Part shown: one piece after another, positions 8,750-16,680 of the stretch
Layout of the letters: the number at the start of each line of letters is the position of its first letter
Numbering within the stretch: position 1 is the stretch's first letter
Source of the DNA: JBQTHP01 sp052389755
GTDB lineage: Bacteria; Pseudomonadota; Gammaproteobacteria; Steroidobacterales; Steroidobacteraceae
Reading direction: 5' to 3'
Assembly (NCBI GenBank): GCA_052389755.1
Contig: JBQTHP010000196.1
Location: 1-31,105, forward strand
DNA: 31,105 bases
Translations under genes and position numbers: made by a program
The notes under the pieces: model-generated
Seen by the model: the letters and a program-made list of their open reading frames with translations, nothing else
Database searches by the model: none
What the model was told of the DNA's origin: nothing

Positions 8750-9817
8750 TCAGGCCGCCGAAGCCGAACCGGGTCCGCCGCCACCATCGCGAGATTTGCG
8801 GCGTGCGCCGCCGCCTCCCGCCCGCCGCTGGGTCGCAGGCGCGGCACGTCCGGCGGTGGTGTCCTCGCCCTCGTCGATCTCGTCGAGGTCGGCAGTGAGA
8901 GCCGAGGCGAGCTCCTCGGCGACAGCCTCGGTGGCACCCGCGGCCGCACCTGCGGCGGCGACCTCGGCGGCGCCTTCGGCGACGGGCGCCTTCGCTGCCG
9001 CGACACGGCGCCGCGGCGGCGCCTTCTTGCGAACCGTGGCGGTCGGACGCTGCCGACCGCGCGCGGACTTCTTCTTCGGCTGGCCGCTCTCGTCGAGCTC
9101 GACGAATTCGTCCTCGCCGACCGCAACGGTGGGGACAGAGGCCTTGCCTTCGATCACGGCGTCGGCGATGCCCGACGCGTACAGCTGGATGGCGCGCATC
9201 GCATCGTCGTTGCCGGGAATGACGTAATCGACGGCGTCCGGAGAGCAGTTGGTGTCGACGACCGCGACGATCGGGATGCCGAGCTTGCGCGCTTCGTGGA
9301 TCGCGATCTTCTCGTGGCCGACGTCGATCAGGAAGATCGCATCCGGCAGGGACTCCATGCCCTTGATGCCGCCGAGGCTCCTCTCGAGCTTTTCCAGCTC
9401 GCGGCGCAGCTGGGTCGCTTCCTTCTTGCCGCGCTTCTCGATCGCGCCGCTCGACTGCATCTCGGTGATCTCGGCCAGGCGCTTGATCGATTGGCGGATG
9501 GTCTTGAAATTCGTGAGCATGCCGCCAAGCCAGCGTTGGCTGACGAAAGGCATGCCGCAGCGGTCGGCCTCTTTCTGGACCGCCTCGCGCGCCGAGCGCT
9601 TCGTGCCGACGAAGAGCACGGTGCCGCCGTCCGCGATCACACCCTTCACGAAGTTCGCGGCTTCCGCGAACAGCGGCTGGGTCCTCTCGAGGTTGATGAT
9701 GTGGATCTTGTTGCGTTCACCGAAGATGAAGGGTGCCATCTTCGGGTTCCAGAAGCGGGTCTGATGTCCGAAATGGACGCCCGCCTCCAGCATCTGTCGC
9801 ATCGACACGCCGGGCAT
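8750..9817 (-). CDS. rpsB: 30S ribosomal protein S2 with long C-terminal extension
   Basis: S2 is a late-assembling protein of the 30S subunit. Residues 1-225 match the family core (MRQMLEAGVHFGHQTRFWNP start, RWLGGMLTNF, PDAIFLIDVGHEKIAIHEA, PIVAVVDTNCSPD). The ATG at 9817 is preceded by a perfect Shine-Dalgarno AAGGAGCT five bases upstream. The product is 355 residues against about 241 in E. coli. Residues 226-355 form a low-complexity tail: a Lys/Arg block at 248-275, an Ala/Glu-rich acidic stretch at 276-320, then an Arg/Gly-rich end. The tail is in frame with no sign of frameshift. It heads the tsf-to-bamA operon and has its own promoter and a folded leader. Confidence 0.95.
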   Translation of the reverse strand: MPGVSMRQMLEAGVHFGHQTRFWNPKMAPFIFGERNKIHIINLERTQPLFAEAANFVKGVIADGGTVLFVGTKRSAREAVQKEADRCGMPFVSQRWLGGMLTNFKTIRQSIKRLAEITEMQSSGAIEKRGKKEATQLRRELEKLERSLGGIKGMESLPDAIFLIDVGHEKIAIHEARKLGIPIVAVVDTNCSPDAVDYVIPGNDDAMRAIQLYASGIADAVIEGKASVPTVAVGEDEFVELDESGQPKKKSARGRQRPTATVRKKAPPRRRVAAAKAPVAEGAAEVAAAGAAAGATEAVAEELASALTADLDEIDEGEDTTAGRAAPATQRRAGGGGARRKSRDGGGGPGSASAA

Positions 9818-9844
9818 GAAAGCTCCTTGTACGGGTTGGGCCTC

Positions 9845-9930
9845 CGCGCATCCCGGTCCGCCATCTGCCTCGCGCGCAGCTTGCGCTGCGGACGAGGCAA
9901 ACACCCAGCGGGCCGGTTAAATGATGCGCG
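9845..9930 (-). promoter_or_regulatory. Structured rpsB leader, probable S2 autoregulatory element
   Basis: Read on the minus strand, the rpsB leader can fold into one long interrupted hairpin. The outer helix is CGCGCATC/GATGCGCG (9923-9930 with 9845-9852, 8 of 8 pairs). The middle helix is CCGGCCCGC/GCGGACCGG (9908-9916 with 9853-9861, 8 of 9). The inner helix is TGCCTCG/CGAGGCA (9893-9899 with 9866-9872), capped by a 6-bp stem and TTGC-type loop (9875-9890). It ends 27 bases before the ATG. In E. coli the rpsB leader is the target of S2 feedback on rpsB-tsf; that this one works the same way is inferred from position and fold. Confidence 0.6.
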
Positions 9931-9959
9931 TGTGGGTTCGTTGCCAAAAAACGCCGCGC

Positions 9960-9988
9960 TTTATAGCATGGCGACCCCATCGAAACAA
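9960..9988 (-). promoter_or_regulatory. Putative sigma-70 promoter of the rpsB operon
   Basis: On the minus strand a -35-like TTGTTT (9983-9988) is followed by a 17-base spacer and a -10 TATAAA (9960-9965). The -10 is preceded by TGC, giving an extended -10 element. The bases after it (GCGCGGCG) form a GC-rich discriminator, typical of stringently controlled ribosomal promoters. The predicted start near 9953 gives a leader of about 136 nt. The -35 is weak, but the spacing and -10 are good. Confidence 0.6.
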
Positions 9989-10039
9989 TGCCTTACGCGA
10001 GCTCTACCGGGCCCGCACGGCGCTCCTTCCGACAAGCCG

Positions 10040-10834
10040 ATGCACGTGACGATCAAGACCCCGGACGAACAGGAAAAAATGCGCGCCGCGGGTCGCCTCG
10101 CGGCCGAAGTTCTCGACGTGATCGGCGAGCACGTGGTGCCCGGCGTCACCACTGACGAGCTCGACCGGATCTGCTACGAGCACATCGTCAACGTGCAGCG
10201 GGCGATCCCCGCAAACCTCAATTACCGGGGGTTTCCCAAGACGATCTGCACGTCCGTGAATCATGTCGTCTGCCACGGCATCCCGAACGACAAGCGCCTG
10301 AAGGCGGGCGACATCGTGAACATCGACGTCACGGTCATCCGCGACGGATTCCACGGCGACACGAGCCGCATGTACTACCTGGGCAAGCCGCAGCCGTTCG
10401 CGCAGCGGCTCACCGAGACGTGCCGCGAAGCCATGTGGCGCGGCATCGAGACGGTGCGCCCGGGCTCGCGGCTCGGAGATATCGGCCACGCGATCCAGAC
10501 CTTCGCGGAGGGGCGGGAGTATTCGGTGGTGCGCGAGTACTGCGGCCACGGTATCGGCCGTGTGTATCACGAGGATCCGCAGGTGCTGCACTACGGCGAG
10601 CCGGGCACCGGACTCGAGCTCAAGCCTGGCATGACGTTCACGGTCGAGCCGATGGTGAACGCGGGCAAGCGTCACGTGCGGCTGCTGCCCGACGGCTGGA
10701 CGGTGGTGACGAGGGATCATTCACTGTCGGCACAGTGGGAGCACACGGTTCTCGTAACGGAGGACAGTTTCGAAGTATTGACCCTCGGGAAGGAAGGGCT
10801 GAGGGCCGAGGGCCGAGGGCTGAAGGCCGGATGA
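10040..10834 (+). CDS. map: Type I methionine aminopeptidase
   Basis: MetAP removes the initiator methionine from nascent proteins with a dinuclear metal centre. All five ligands are in place: Asp96, Asp107, His170, Glu203 and Glu234. The CGHGIG and TVEPM motifs are also present. ATG 10040 gives 264 residues, the family size, and starts with the usual VTIKTPDEQEKMR helix. An in-frame ATG at 9968 would add 24 unusual residues and lie over the rpsB promoter, so it is not preferred. No good Shine-Dalgarno is visible for either start. It is divergent from rpsB, and its 3' end is built from a 7-bp tandem repeat. Its stop overlaps glnD as ATGA. Confidence 0.95.
   Translation: MHVTIKTPDEQEKMRAAGRLAAEVLDVIGEHVVPGVTTDELDRICYEHIVNVQRAIPANLNYRGFPKTICTSVNHVVCHGIPNDKRLKAGDIVNIDVTVIRDGFHGDTSRMYYLGKPQPFAQRLTETCREAMWRGIETVRPGSRLGDIGHAIQTFAEGREYSVVREYCGHGIGRVYHEDPQVLHYGEPGTGLELKPGMTFTVEPMVNAGKRHVRLLPDGWTVVTRDHSLSAQWEHTVLVTEDSFEVLTLGKEGLRAEGRGLKAG
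10794..10828 (+). repeat. Heptanucleotide tandem repeat at the map/glnD junction
   Basis: Five imperfect 7-bp units (AAGGGCT, GAGGGCC, GAGGGCC, GAGGGCT, GAAGGCC) run up to 2 bases before the glnD ATG. They encode the last residues of MetAP (about GLRAEGRGLKA). Because 7 is not a multiple of 3, gain or loss of a unit would shift the map frame at its end and move the map stop relative to the glnD start. Confidence 0.75.
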
Positions 10835-13488
10835 GCACGGACCGACCGCTTGGCGTGGACCCGCTGGCTGTCAGCGCCGAGAGCCCTGCCGCGTTGCGGG
10901 AGCGTCTGCGCCGCGCGCACGAAGAGCTGAGGGAGCGCTTCTTCGCCGAGGAGCCCGTCGAGGAGCTCGTGCATGCGCGCGCCGCGCTCGTCGACCTCAC
11001 GCTCCGCCAGCTCTGGCACGACCAGCTTCGGTCGCATGACTCGCGCTGGGCGCTCGTCGCCGTCGGCGGATACGGCCGCGGCGAGCTGCATCCCTGCTCA
11101 GACGTTGATCTGCTGCTGCTCGTACCGGCGAGCCTCGAGGACGCAGACCGCGCACGCGTCGAGCGGCTCGTCGCCTTCCTCTGGGACATCGGCCTCGAAG
11201 TCGGCCACAGCGTACGCACGGTCGAGGAATGCGGCGAGGAGAGCGCCCGCGACGTCGGGGTCATGACGACACTGCTCGAGGCCCGCCGGATCGCGGGCTC
11301 CGAAACCCTCGTGCACGCCATGCGTGCGGCGCTTGCGCCCGATCGCGTGTGGCCCGTCCGCGAGTTCTTCGACGCCAAGGTACGCGAGCAGACGGAGCGT
11401 CATCTCAAGGAGAACGACACGGCGTACAACCTCGAGCCGAACGTGAAGGCCGGCCCGGGCGGTCTGCGCGACATCCAGACGATCGCGTGGGTGGCCAAAC
11501 GCCACTTCGGGGCCGAGACGCTCGACGAGCTCGCGACGCACGACTTCCTGAGCGCAGCGGAGCTGCGGCGCCTGAAGCAGGCGCAGGCGTTCCTGTGGCG
11601 CGTGCGCTTCGGCCTGCACACGCTCACCGGCCGCCGCGAGGATCGGTTGCTCTTCGATCACCAGATCCGCCTCGCGAAGACCTTCGGCTACGAGGACGCC
11701 TCGTACACGCTAGCCGTCGAGCAGTTCATGCAGCGCTACTATCGCACCGTGATGGAGGTGAGCCTGCTGAACGAGCTGCTGCTGCAGCTCTTCCGCGAGG
11801 CGATCCTCACGGAGAGCGAGCCGCCGCGGCCGCTCAACGCGCGGTTCCAGGTGCGCAACGGCTCGCTCGAGGCCGTGAACGAGGAAGTTTTTGCGCGCCA
11901 GCCTTCCGCGCTGCTCGAGCTGTTCGCGCTTCTCCAGCAGAATCCGGACGTGAAGGGCGTGCGCGCATCGACCATGCGTGCGGTCGCGCGCAACCTCTGG
12001 CTCATCGACGAGGAGTTCCGCCAGAACCCTCGCCACCATCGCCTGTTCCTCGAGATCCTGCGCGCGCCGGTCGGCGTCACGCACGAGCTGCGCCGCATGA
12101 ACACCTACGGGGTTCTCGGACGCTACATTCCCGCGTTCGGTCGCATCGTCGGACGCATGCAGTACGACCTGTTCCACGCCTACACGGTGGACGCGCACAC
12201 CTTGTTCGTCGTGAGCAACCTGCGGCGTTTCGCGATGTCGCGCTACGACCACGAACTGCCTCAGGCTTCAGCGGTCATGCAGCAGCTTCCGAAGCAGGAA
12301 ATCGCGTATCTCGCCGCCCTCTTCCACGACATCGCCAAGGGTCGCGGCGGGGATCATTCCGAGCTCGGAGCCGTCGATGCCGAGGCCTTCTGTCTCGAGC
12401 AGGGGCTTTCCCGCTATGACGCGCGCCTCGTCGCCTGGCTCGTGCGCCATCACCTCACGCTCTCCATCACGGCGCAGAAACAGGACATCGGCGACCCCGA
12501 AGTCATCCACGCCTTCGCACGGCACGTCGGCGACGAGACGCATCTCGACTACCTGTACGCGCTCACGTGCGCCGACGTGCGCGGCACGAACCCCAAGCTG
12601 TGGAACTCGTGGAAAGCGTCTCTGTTTCACGAGTTCTACGGTCGCGTAAAGCGCGCGCTGCGGCGCGGGCTCGAAAGCCCGATCGATCAGGACGAGCTGA
12701 TCCGCGAGACGCAGACGGCCGCGCGCCAGATGCTCACCGAGCGCGGCGTCTCTCCCGCCGACGTCGAGCGCGCGTGGAGCCGGGTATCGGCCGCCTATTT
12801 CCTGAGTCACACGCCCGACGAGGTGGCGTGGCACACGCGCCTGCTTGCGGAGCGGGATCCGGCCGCCGATGAGCCGCTGGTTGCGCTCGAGCCCCGCAGC
12901 GTGCGGGGCACGACCGCAGTGCTCACGTTCGCCTCGCACCGTCGGCACGGCTTTGCGCGCACGACCGCGGTGCTCGATCAGCTCGGGCTCACGATCGTCG
13001 ATGCCCGCATCACGCCGACCGGCGACGGCGCGAGTCTCGACCTGTTCCACGTGCTCGAAGACGACGGCGCGCCGATCACCGATGCCGATCGCCAGTCCGA
13101 GATCGAGCACGCGCTCTGGCGCTCGCTGCAGCAGCGCGACGACGCTGCCTTCGCGGTGTCGCGCCGCGCGCCGCGCCAGGCGCGCATGTTCCACACGCCC
13201 ACGCAGATCGCCGTGAGTGTCGACGAACGCAATCGCCGCTCCGTCGTCGAGCTGATCGCGGGCGACAGGCCCGGCCTCCTGTGCGACGTGGGCAAGGTCC
13301 TCATGGACGAGCGCATCGAGCTGCACGCCGCGAAGATCATGACGGTGGGGGAGCGGGCCGAGGACGTCTTCTACGTCACCGACTTCGAGCGCCGGCCGCT
13401 CGACGCCGCCGCATCAATGCGCCTGAAGCAGCGGCTCACCGAAGCGCTCGATCGCCGCCACGGATCGTTCATGGAGCGACGTTCGTGA
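10831..13488 (+). CDS. glnD: Bifunctional uridylyltransferase/uridylyl-removing enzyme GlnD
   Basis: GlnD senses glutamine and adds or removes UMP on PII proteins, setting nitrogen regulation. The 885-residue product has the full domain set. A nucleotidyltransferase domain carries GGYGRGELHPCSDVDLLL (about residues 76-93). A helical linker with EPNVKAGPGGLRDIQ follows. An HD hydrolase domain carries FHDIAKGRGGDHSELG near residue 500. Two C-terminal ACT domains lie at about 690-770 and 800-870. ATG 10831 overlaps the map stop by 4 bases. map-glnD is a conserved proteobacterial pair, and the next gene, dapD, overlaps by GTGA. All catalytic motifs appear intact. Confidence 0.96.
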   Translation: MSTDRPLGVDPLAVSAESPAALRERLRRAHEELRERFFAEEPVEELVHARAALVDLTLRQLWHDQLRSHDSRWALVAVGGYGRGELHPCSDVDLLLLVPASLEDADRARVERLVAFLWDIGLEVGHSVRTVEECGEESARDVGVMTTLLEARRIAGSETLVHAMRAALAPDRVWPVREFFDAKVREQTERHLKENDTAYNLEPNVKAGPGGLRDIQTIAWVAKRHFGAETLDELATHDFLSAAELRRLKQAQAFLWRVRFGLHTLTGRREDRLLFDHQIRLAKTFGYEDASYTLAVEQFMQRYYRTVMEVSLLNELLLQLFREAILTESEPPRPLNARFQVRNGSLEAVNEEVFARQPSALLELFALLQQNPDVKGVRASTMRAVARNLWLIDEEFRQNPRHHRLFLEILRAPVGVTHELRRMNTYGVLGRYIPAFGRIVGRMQYDLFHAYTVDAHTLFVVSNLRRFAMSRYDHELPQASAVMQQLPKQEIAYLAALFHDIAKGRGGDHSELGAVDAEAFCLEQGLSRYDARLVAWLVRHHLTLSITAQKQDIGDPEVIHAFARHVGDETHLDYLYALTCADVRGTNPKLWNSWKASLFHEFYGRVKRALRRGLESPIDQDELIRETQTAARQMLTERGVSPADVERAWSRVSAAYFLSHTPDEVAWHTRLLAERDPAADEPLVALEPRSVRGTTAVLTFASHRRHGFARTTAVLDQLGLTIVDARITPTGDGASLDLFHVLEDDGAPITDADRQSEIEHALWRSLQQRDDAAFAVSRRAPRQARMFHTPTQIAVSVDERNRRSVVELIAGDRPGLLCDVGKVLMDERIELHAAKIMTVGERAEDVFYVTDFERRPLDAAASMRLKQRLTEALDRRHGSFMERRS

Positions 13489-14303
13489 GCCGCATCGATT
13501 CGCTGCGCTCGCTGATCGAAGCTGCAGAGATCGGTTCGAAGAGCCTCGACGGCACGCTTCGCGCCGCGATCGATGAGTGCATCGAGCTGCTCGACTCCGG
13601 GCGGGCGCGCATCGCCGAGCCCCGCGACGGTCGGTGGGTCGTCAACGAATGGCTCAAGAAGGCGGTGCTCCTGTACTTCCGCGCGCGCGACAACGACGTC
13701 ATCGATGGGGGGTTCACGCGCTTCTTCGACAAGATCCCGCTCAAGTACGCGAACGCGAGCGACGCCGAGCTGCGCGCCGGCGCCGCTCGCATCGTGCCGC
13801 ACGCGGTCGTGCGCAAGGGCGCGTACGTCGCGCGCGGCGTGGTCCTGATGCCGAGCTATGTGAACATCGGCGCCTACATCGATGAGCAGACCATGGTGGA
13901 CACCTGGGCGACCGTGGGGTCGTGCGCACAGATCGGGCGCAACGTGCACCTGTCCGGCGGCGTCGGCATCGGCGGAGTGCTCGAGCCTCTGCAGGCGAGC
14001 CCGACCATCATCGAGGATGACTGCTTCATCGGCGCACGCTCCGAGATCGTGGAGGGCGTGGTCGTCGAGCGGGGCTCCGTAATTTCCATGGGCGTGTTCA
14101 TCGGCCAGAGCACGCGTATCTATGATCGCGGCACGGGCGCGATCCTGCATGGACGCGTACCTGCCGGTTCGGTGGTCGTGCCGGGTACACTTCCGTCCCC
14201 CGACGGGAAGTACGGCCTCGCCTGCGCCGTCATCGTCAAGCACGTCGACGCGCAGACGCGCGCCAAAACGTCGATCAACGAGCTGCTGCGCGCAACCGAG
14301 TAA
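13485..14303 (+). CDS. dapD: 2,3,4,5-tetrahydropyridine-2,6-dicarboxylate N-succinyltransferase
   Basis: DapD transfers succinyl from succinyl-CoA to tetrahydrodipicolinate in the succinylase branch of lysine and meso-diaminopimelate synthesis. The N-terminal helical domain carries VNEWLKKAVLLYFR. The middle is a left-handed beta helix of hexapeptide repeats, for example MPSYVNIGAYIDEQTMVDTW and the GGVGIGGVLEPLQ segment. GTG 13485 gives 272 residues (family about 274) and overlaps the glnD stop. dapE, which acts two steps later, lies at 23008. The intervening aminotransferase dapC, present beside dapD in some relatives, is not in this window. Confidence 0.95.
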   Translation: MSRIDSLRSLIEAAEIGSKSLDGTLRAAIDECIELLDSGRARIAEPRDGRWVVNEWLKKAVLLYFRARDNDVIDGGFTRFFDKIPLKYANASDAELRAGAARIVPHAVVRKGAYVARGVVLMPSYVNIGAYIDEQTMVDTWATVGSCAQIGRNVHLSGGVGIGGVLEPLQASPTIIEDDCFIGARSEIVEGVVVERGSVISMGVFIGQSTRIYDRGTGAILHGRVPAGSVVVPGTLPSPDGKYGLACAVIVKHVDAQTRAKTSINELLRATE

Positions 14304-14328
14304 TCCGGCGCGGGTCAGGGGAAGGTGG

Positions 14329-14973
14329 ATGGTGAAGCTACTGTCGAGCCTGATGCCCCGCGAGGGCCGTTTCTTCGAGTACTTCGATCGCCACGCGACT
14401 CTCGTGCTGGAAGGCAGCACCGTCCTCGCCGAGCTGCTGATGGATTACGAGAATCGCGAGGGGCGCGCGCGCCGGATCGCGCACATCGAGGAGCTCGAGC
14501 ATGCGGCAGACCGCATCACGCGCGATACCGTGTCGCTGCTCCACACGACGTTCGTCACGCCGCTCGACCGAGACGACATTCATCGCCTCATCTCGCGCAT
14601 GGACGACGTGCTCGACCTCATCCAGGACACGGCCGAGGCGCTCGACCTGTACGACATCCAGAACGTCACTCGCGAGGCGTGCGACCTCGCCGAGCTCCTG
14701 CGCGAGTGCTGCATGCGCATGCAGGGTGCGGCGCGCATCCTCTCGTCGCCCGCGGCGCATGGCACGGCGCTGCGCCTCTGCAGCGAGATCGACGGGCTCG
14801 AGTCGCAGGCAGACCGCGTGCTGCGCGCGGCGATCTCGAAACTCTTCCGTGAGGAGAACGATGTGCGCCAGCTCCTGAAGCTCGAAGCCGTCTATCAGCT
14901 CCTGGAGTCGGCGACCGATCGATGTGAGGACGTCGCCAACGTGATCGAAGGCGTATTGCTCGAGCACGGCTGA
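14329..14973 (+). CDS. DUF47 family PhoU-like accessory protein of Pit transport
   Basis: The 214-residue product belongs to the PhoU-like DUF47 family, whose genes commonly precede pit-type transporters and are thought to modulate them. It is all-helical with the family start (LLSSLMPREGRFFEYFDRHA), a paired E-x-x-AD motif (ELEHAADRITRDT, about residues 59-71) and a mid-protein SRMDDVLDLIQDTAEAL segment. The ATG at 14329 follows a purine-rich AGGGGAAGG ribosome site. It is 25 bases after dapD and only two bases before pit, so the two are almost certainly coupled. Its exact biochemical role is unproven; a metal-bound PhoU fold is known for the family. Confidence 0.88.
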   Translation: MVKLLSSLMPREGRFFEYFDRHATLVLEGSTVLAELLMDYENREGRARRIAHIEELEHAADRITRDTVSLLHTTFVTPLDRDDIHRLISRMDDVLDLIQDTAEALDLYDIQNVTREACDLAELLRECCMRMQGAARILSSPAAHGTALRLCSEIDGLESQADRVLRAAISKLFREENDVRQLLKLEAVYQLLESATDRCEDVANVIEGVLLEHG

Positions 14974-14975
14974 GC

Positions 14976-15977
14976 ATGGGCCTGTCGGTCGCATTCGCCG
15001 CGCTCGTGCTGCTCGTGGTATTGGCGCTTGCGTTCGATTTCCTGAACGGTTTCCACGACGCGGCGAATTCCATCGCGACGGTCGTCTCAACCGGCGTGCT
15101 GAAGCCGTATCAGGCCGTGATCTGGGCCGCGTTCTTCAACTTTCTCGCCATCGCGATCTTCGAGCTGAAGGTCGCCGCGACCGTCGGCAAGGGGATCATC
15201 TCCCCCGAGTTCGTCGATGCACGCGTGATCTTCGGCGCCCTGATGGGGGCGATCGTCTGGAATCTGATCACGTGGTACTACGGCATTCCGTCGAGCTCGT
15301 CGCACGCGCTCATCGGCGGCATGATCGGCGCCGCGCTCGCCAAGGCAGGCGCGGCACCTCTGCTCATGCCCGGCATCCTGAAAACGGGGGCCTTCATCAT
15401 CGTATCGCCGCTGCTCGGGTTCCTGCTCGGCGGCCTTCTCATGATCGCCGTCTCCTGGGCGTGCTTTCGCATGACCCCGCGGCGCGTGGATCGCTGGTTC
15501 CGGCGACTGCAGCTCATATCGTCCGCGCTCTACAGTCTCGGGCACGGCAGCAACGATGCGCAGAAGACGATGGGAATCATCTGGATGCTGCTGATCGCGG
15601 CGGGCACGACGACGTCCGACCGTCTGCCTTACTGGGTCATCATCAGCTGCTACGTCGCCATCGCGCTCGGGACGCTCTTCGGCGGCTGGCGCATCGTGCG
15701 GACCATGGGTCAGCGCATCACGAAGCTGAAGCCCGTGGGCGGCTTCGCAGCCGAAACCGGTGGCGCGATGACGTTGTTCCTCGCGACGAGTCTCGGCGTG
15801 CCGGTTTCCACCACGCACACCATCACCGGCGCCATCGTCGGCGTCGGCGCTGCGCAGCGTGTCTCCGCGGTGCGCTGGGGCGTGGCCGGCAGCATCGTCG
15901 TTGCGTGGGTCATCACGATTCCCGCGAGCGCGGCGATCGCCGCGGTGGCGTGGTTGGTCGGCGGAATGATGCTATGA
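14976..15977 (+). CDS. pit: PiT-family inorganic phosphate transporter
   Basis: This is a low-affinity, proton- or metal-phosphate-coupled inner-membrane phosphate transporter. The 333-residue product has about ten membrane segments and the two inverted signatures of the family: DFLNGFHDAANSIATVVSTG (from residue 21) and LGHGSNDAQKTMGI in the second half. VSTTHTITGAIVGVG closes the second repeat, and SSSSHALIGG is its partner in the first. The size fits the shorter DUF47-linked PiT proteins rather than the 499-residue E. coli PitA. It starts two bases after the DUF47 stop and converges with phoU, overlapping its last 6 bases. Phosphate is the most likely substrate; sulfate is a less likely option. 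Confidence 0.93.
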   Translation: MGLSVAFAALVLLVVLALAFDFLNGFHDAANSIATVVSTGVLKPYQAVIWAAFFNFLAIAIFELKVAATVGKGIISPEFVDARVIFGALMGAIVWNLITWYYGIPSSSSHALIGGMIGAALAKAGAAPLLMPGILKTGAFIIVSPLLGFLLGGLLMIAVSWACFRMTPRRVDRWFRRLQLISSALYSLGHGSNDAQKTMGIIWMLLIAAGTTTSDRLPYWVIISCYVAIALGTLFGGWRIVRTMGQRITKLKPVGGFAAETGGAMTLFLATSLGVPVSTTHTITGAIVGVGAAQRVSAVRWGVAGSIVVAWVITIPASAAIAAVAWLVGGMML

Positions 15978-16667
15978 CGGCCCCGCACAAGCGTCCACGG
16001 GACCCGCGATGCTGCGCACGTGCCGCGCGAGATTGCGCGCATGATCGCCGATCCGCTCGACCGACTTCAGGACGAACGCGGATTCGAGCGCCGCGTCGAA
16101 ATGCCGCGGATCTTCCATCGCGCGTGAGAGCAGCCGCCGCAGACCGGCTACGTACTCCGCGTCGAGCTCCTTGTCCCCGGCGATGACCGAGTCCGTGACG
16201 CCCACGTTCAGCTGATCGAGCGCCTCGAGGGCAAGTCGCATCAGGCTCATGGCCAGTTGTCCGAGGTGGCGCGTGTCCCGCGCCGTGGCGCGCCCCGGTC
16301 TGCCTGCGCGGCCGAGGACCACCCGTGCGATCTTCTTTGCTTCGTCGCCGGCGCGCTCGAGCTCCGCTACGGCCTTCGACAGCGCGATGATGGCGCGCAG
16401 ATCGCTCGCCATCGGCTGCCGGCGCGCGATGAGCGCGAGCAGGTCTTCATCGGCGCTGAGGTCGTACGCGTTCACCGTCCGCTCGCGCTCGAGGACGCGC
16501 TGGGCGGACCGCGCGTCCCACTCGGTGTACGCGTGCACCGCTTCGCGAACCTGGTCGAGCACGAGCCCGCCCATCTCGATGACGCGCATGTGGAATGCGG
16601 CCAGCGCGCCGTCGAACGCGCGGCTCGTGTGTCCTTCGAGTGTCGTCTGCACCGGCTCGGATGTCAT
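15972..16667 (-). CDS. phoU: Phosphate signalling protein PhoU, pst-operon copy
   Basis: PhoU links PstSCAB activity to PhoR and dampens the Pho response when phosphate is ample. The 231-residue product has two three-helix PhoU repeats. Each contains the family motif around ELERAGDEAKKIAR (first repeat) and KSVERIGDHARNLARHV (second), where acidic residues bind metal. It is the last gene of the pstS-porin-pstCAB-phoU operon, 13 bases after pstB. Its 3' end overlaps the 3' end of pit on the other strand by 6 bases. A second phoU lies at 24802-25539 and the two are clearly diverged. Confidence 0.93.
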   Translation of the reverse strand: MTSEPVQTTLEGHTSRAFDGALAAFHMRVIEMGGLVLDQVREAVHAYTEWDARSAQRVLERERTVNAYDLSADEDLLALIARRQPMASDLRAIIALSKAVAELERAGDEAKKIARVVLGRAGRPGRATARDTRHLGQLAMSLMRLALEALDQLNVGVTDSVIAGDKELDAEYVAGLRRLLSRAMEDPRHFDAALESAFVLKSVERIGDHARNLARHVRSIAGPVDACAGPS

Positions 16668-16680
16668 GTGGATGAGACCG

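Noticed and set aside
7830..9227. A 465-codon plus-strand frame opposite tsf and rpsB
   Set aside because: Same shadow pattern; its composition mirrors the complementary strand and no ribosome site or motif supports it.
9941..9967. TTGCCA and TATAGC as a divergent map promoter
   Set aside because: The spacer is only 15 bases and it overlaps the rpsB -10; too weak to list as a feature.
9968..10039. Upstream ATG for map adding 24 residues
   Set aside because: It overlaps the rpsB promoter region and adds sequence not typical of type I methionine aminopeptidases.
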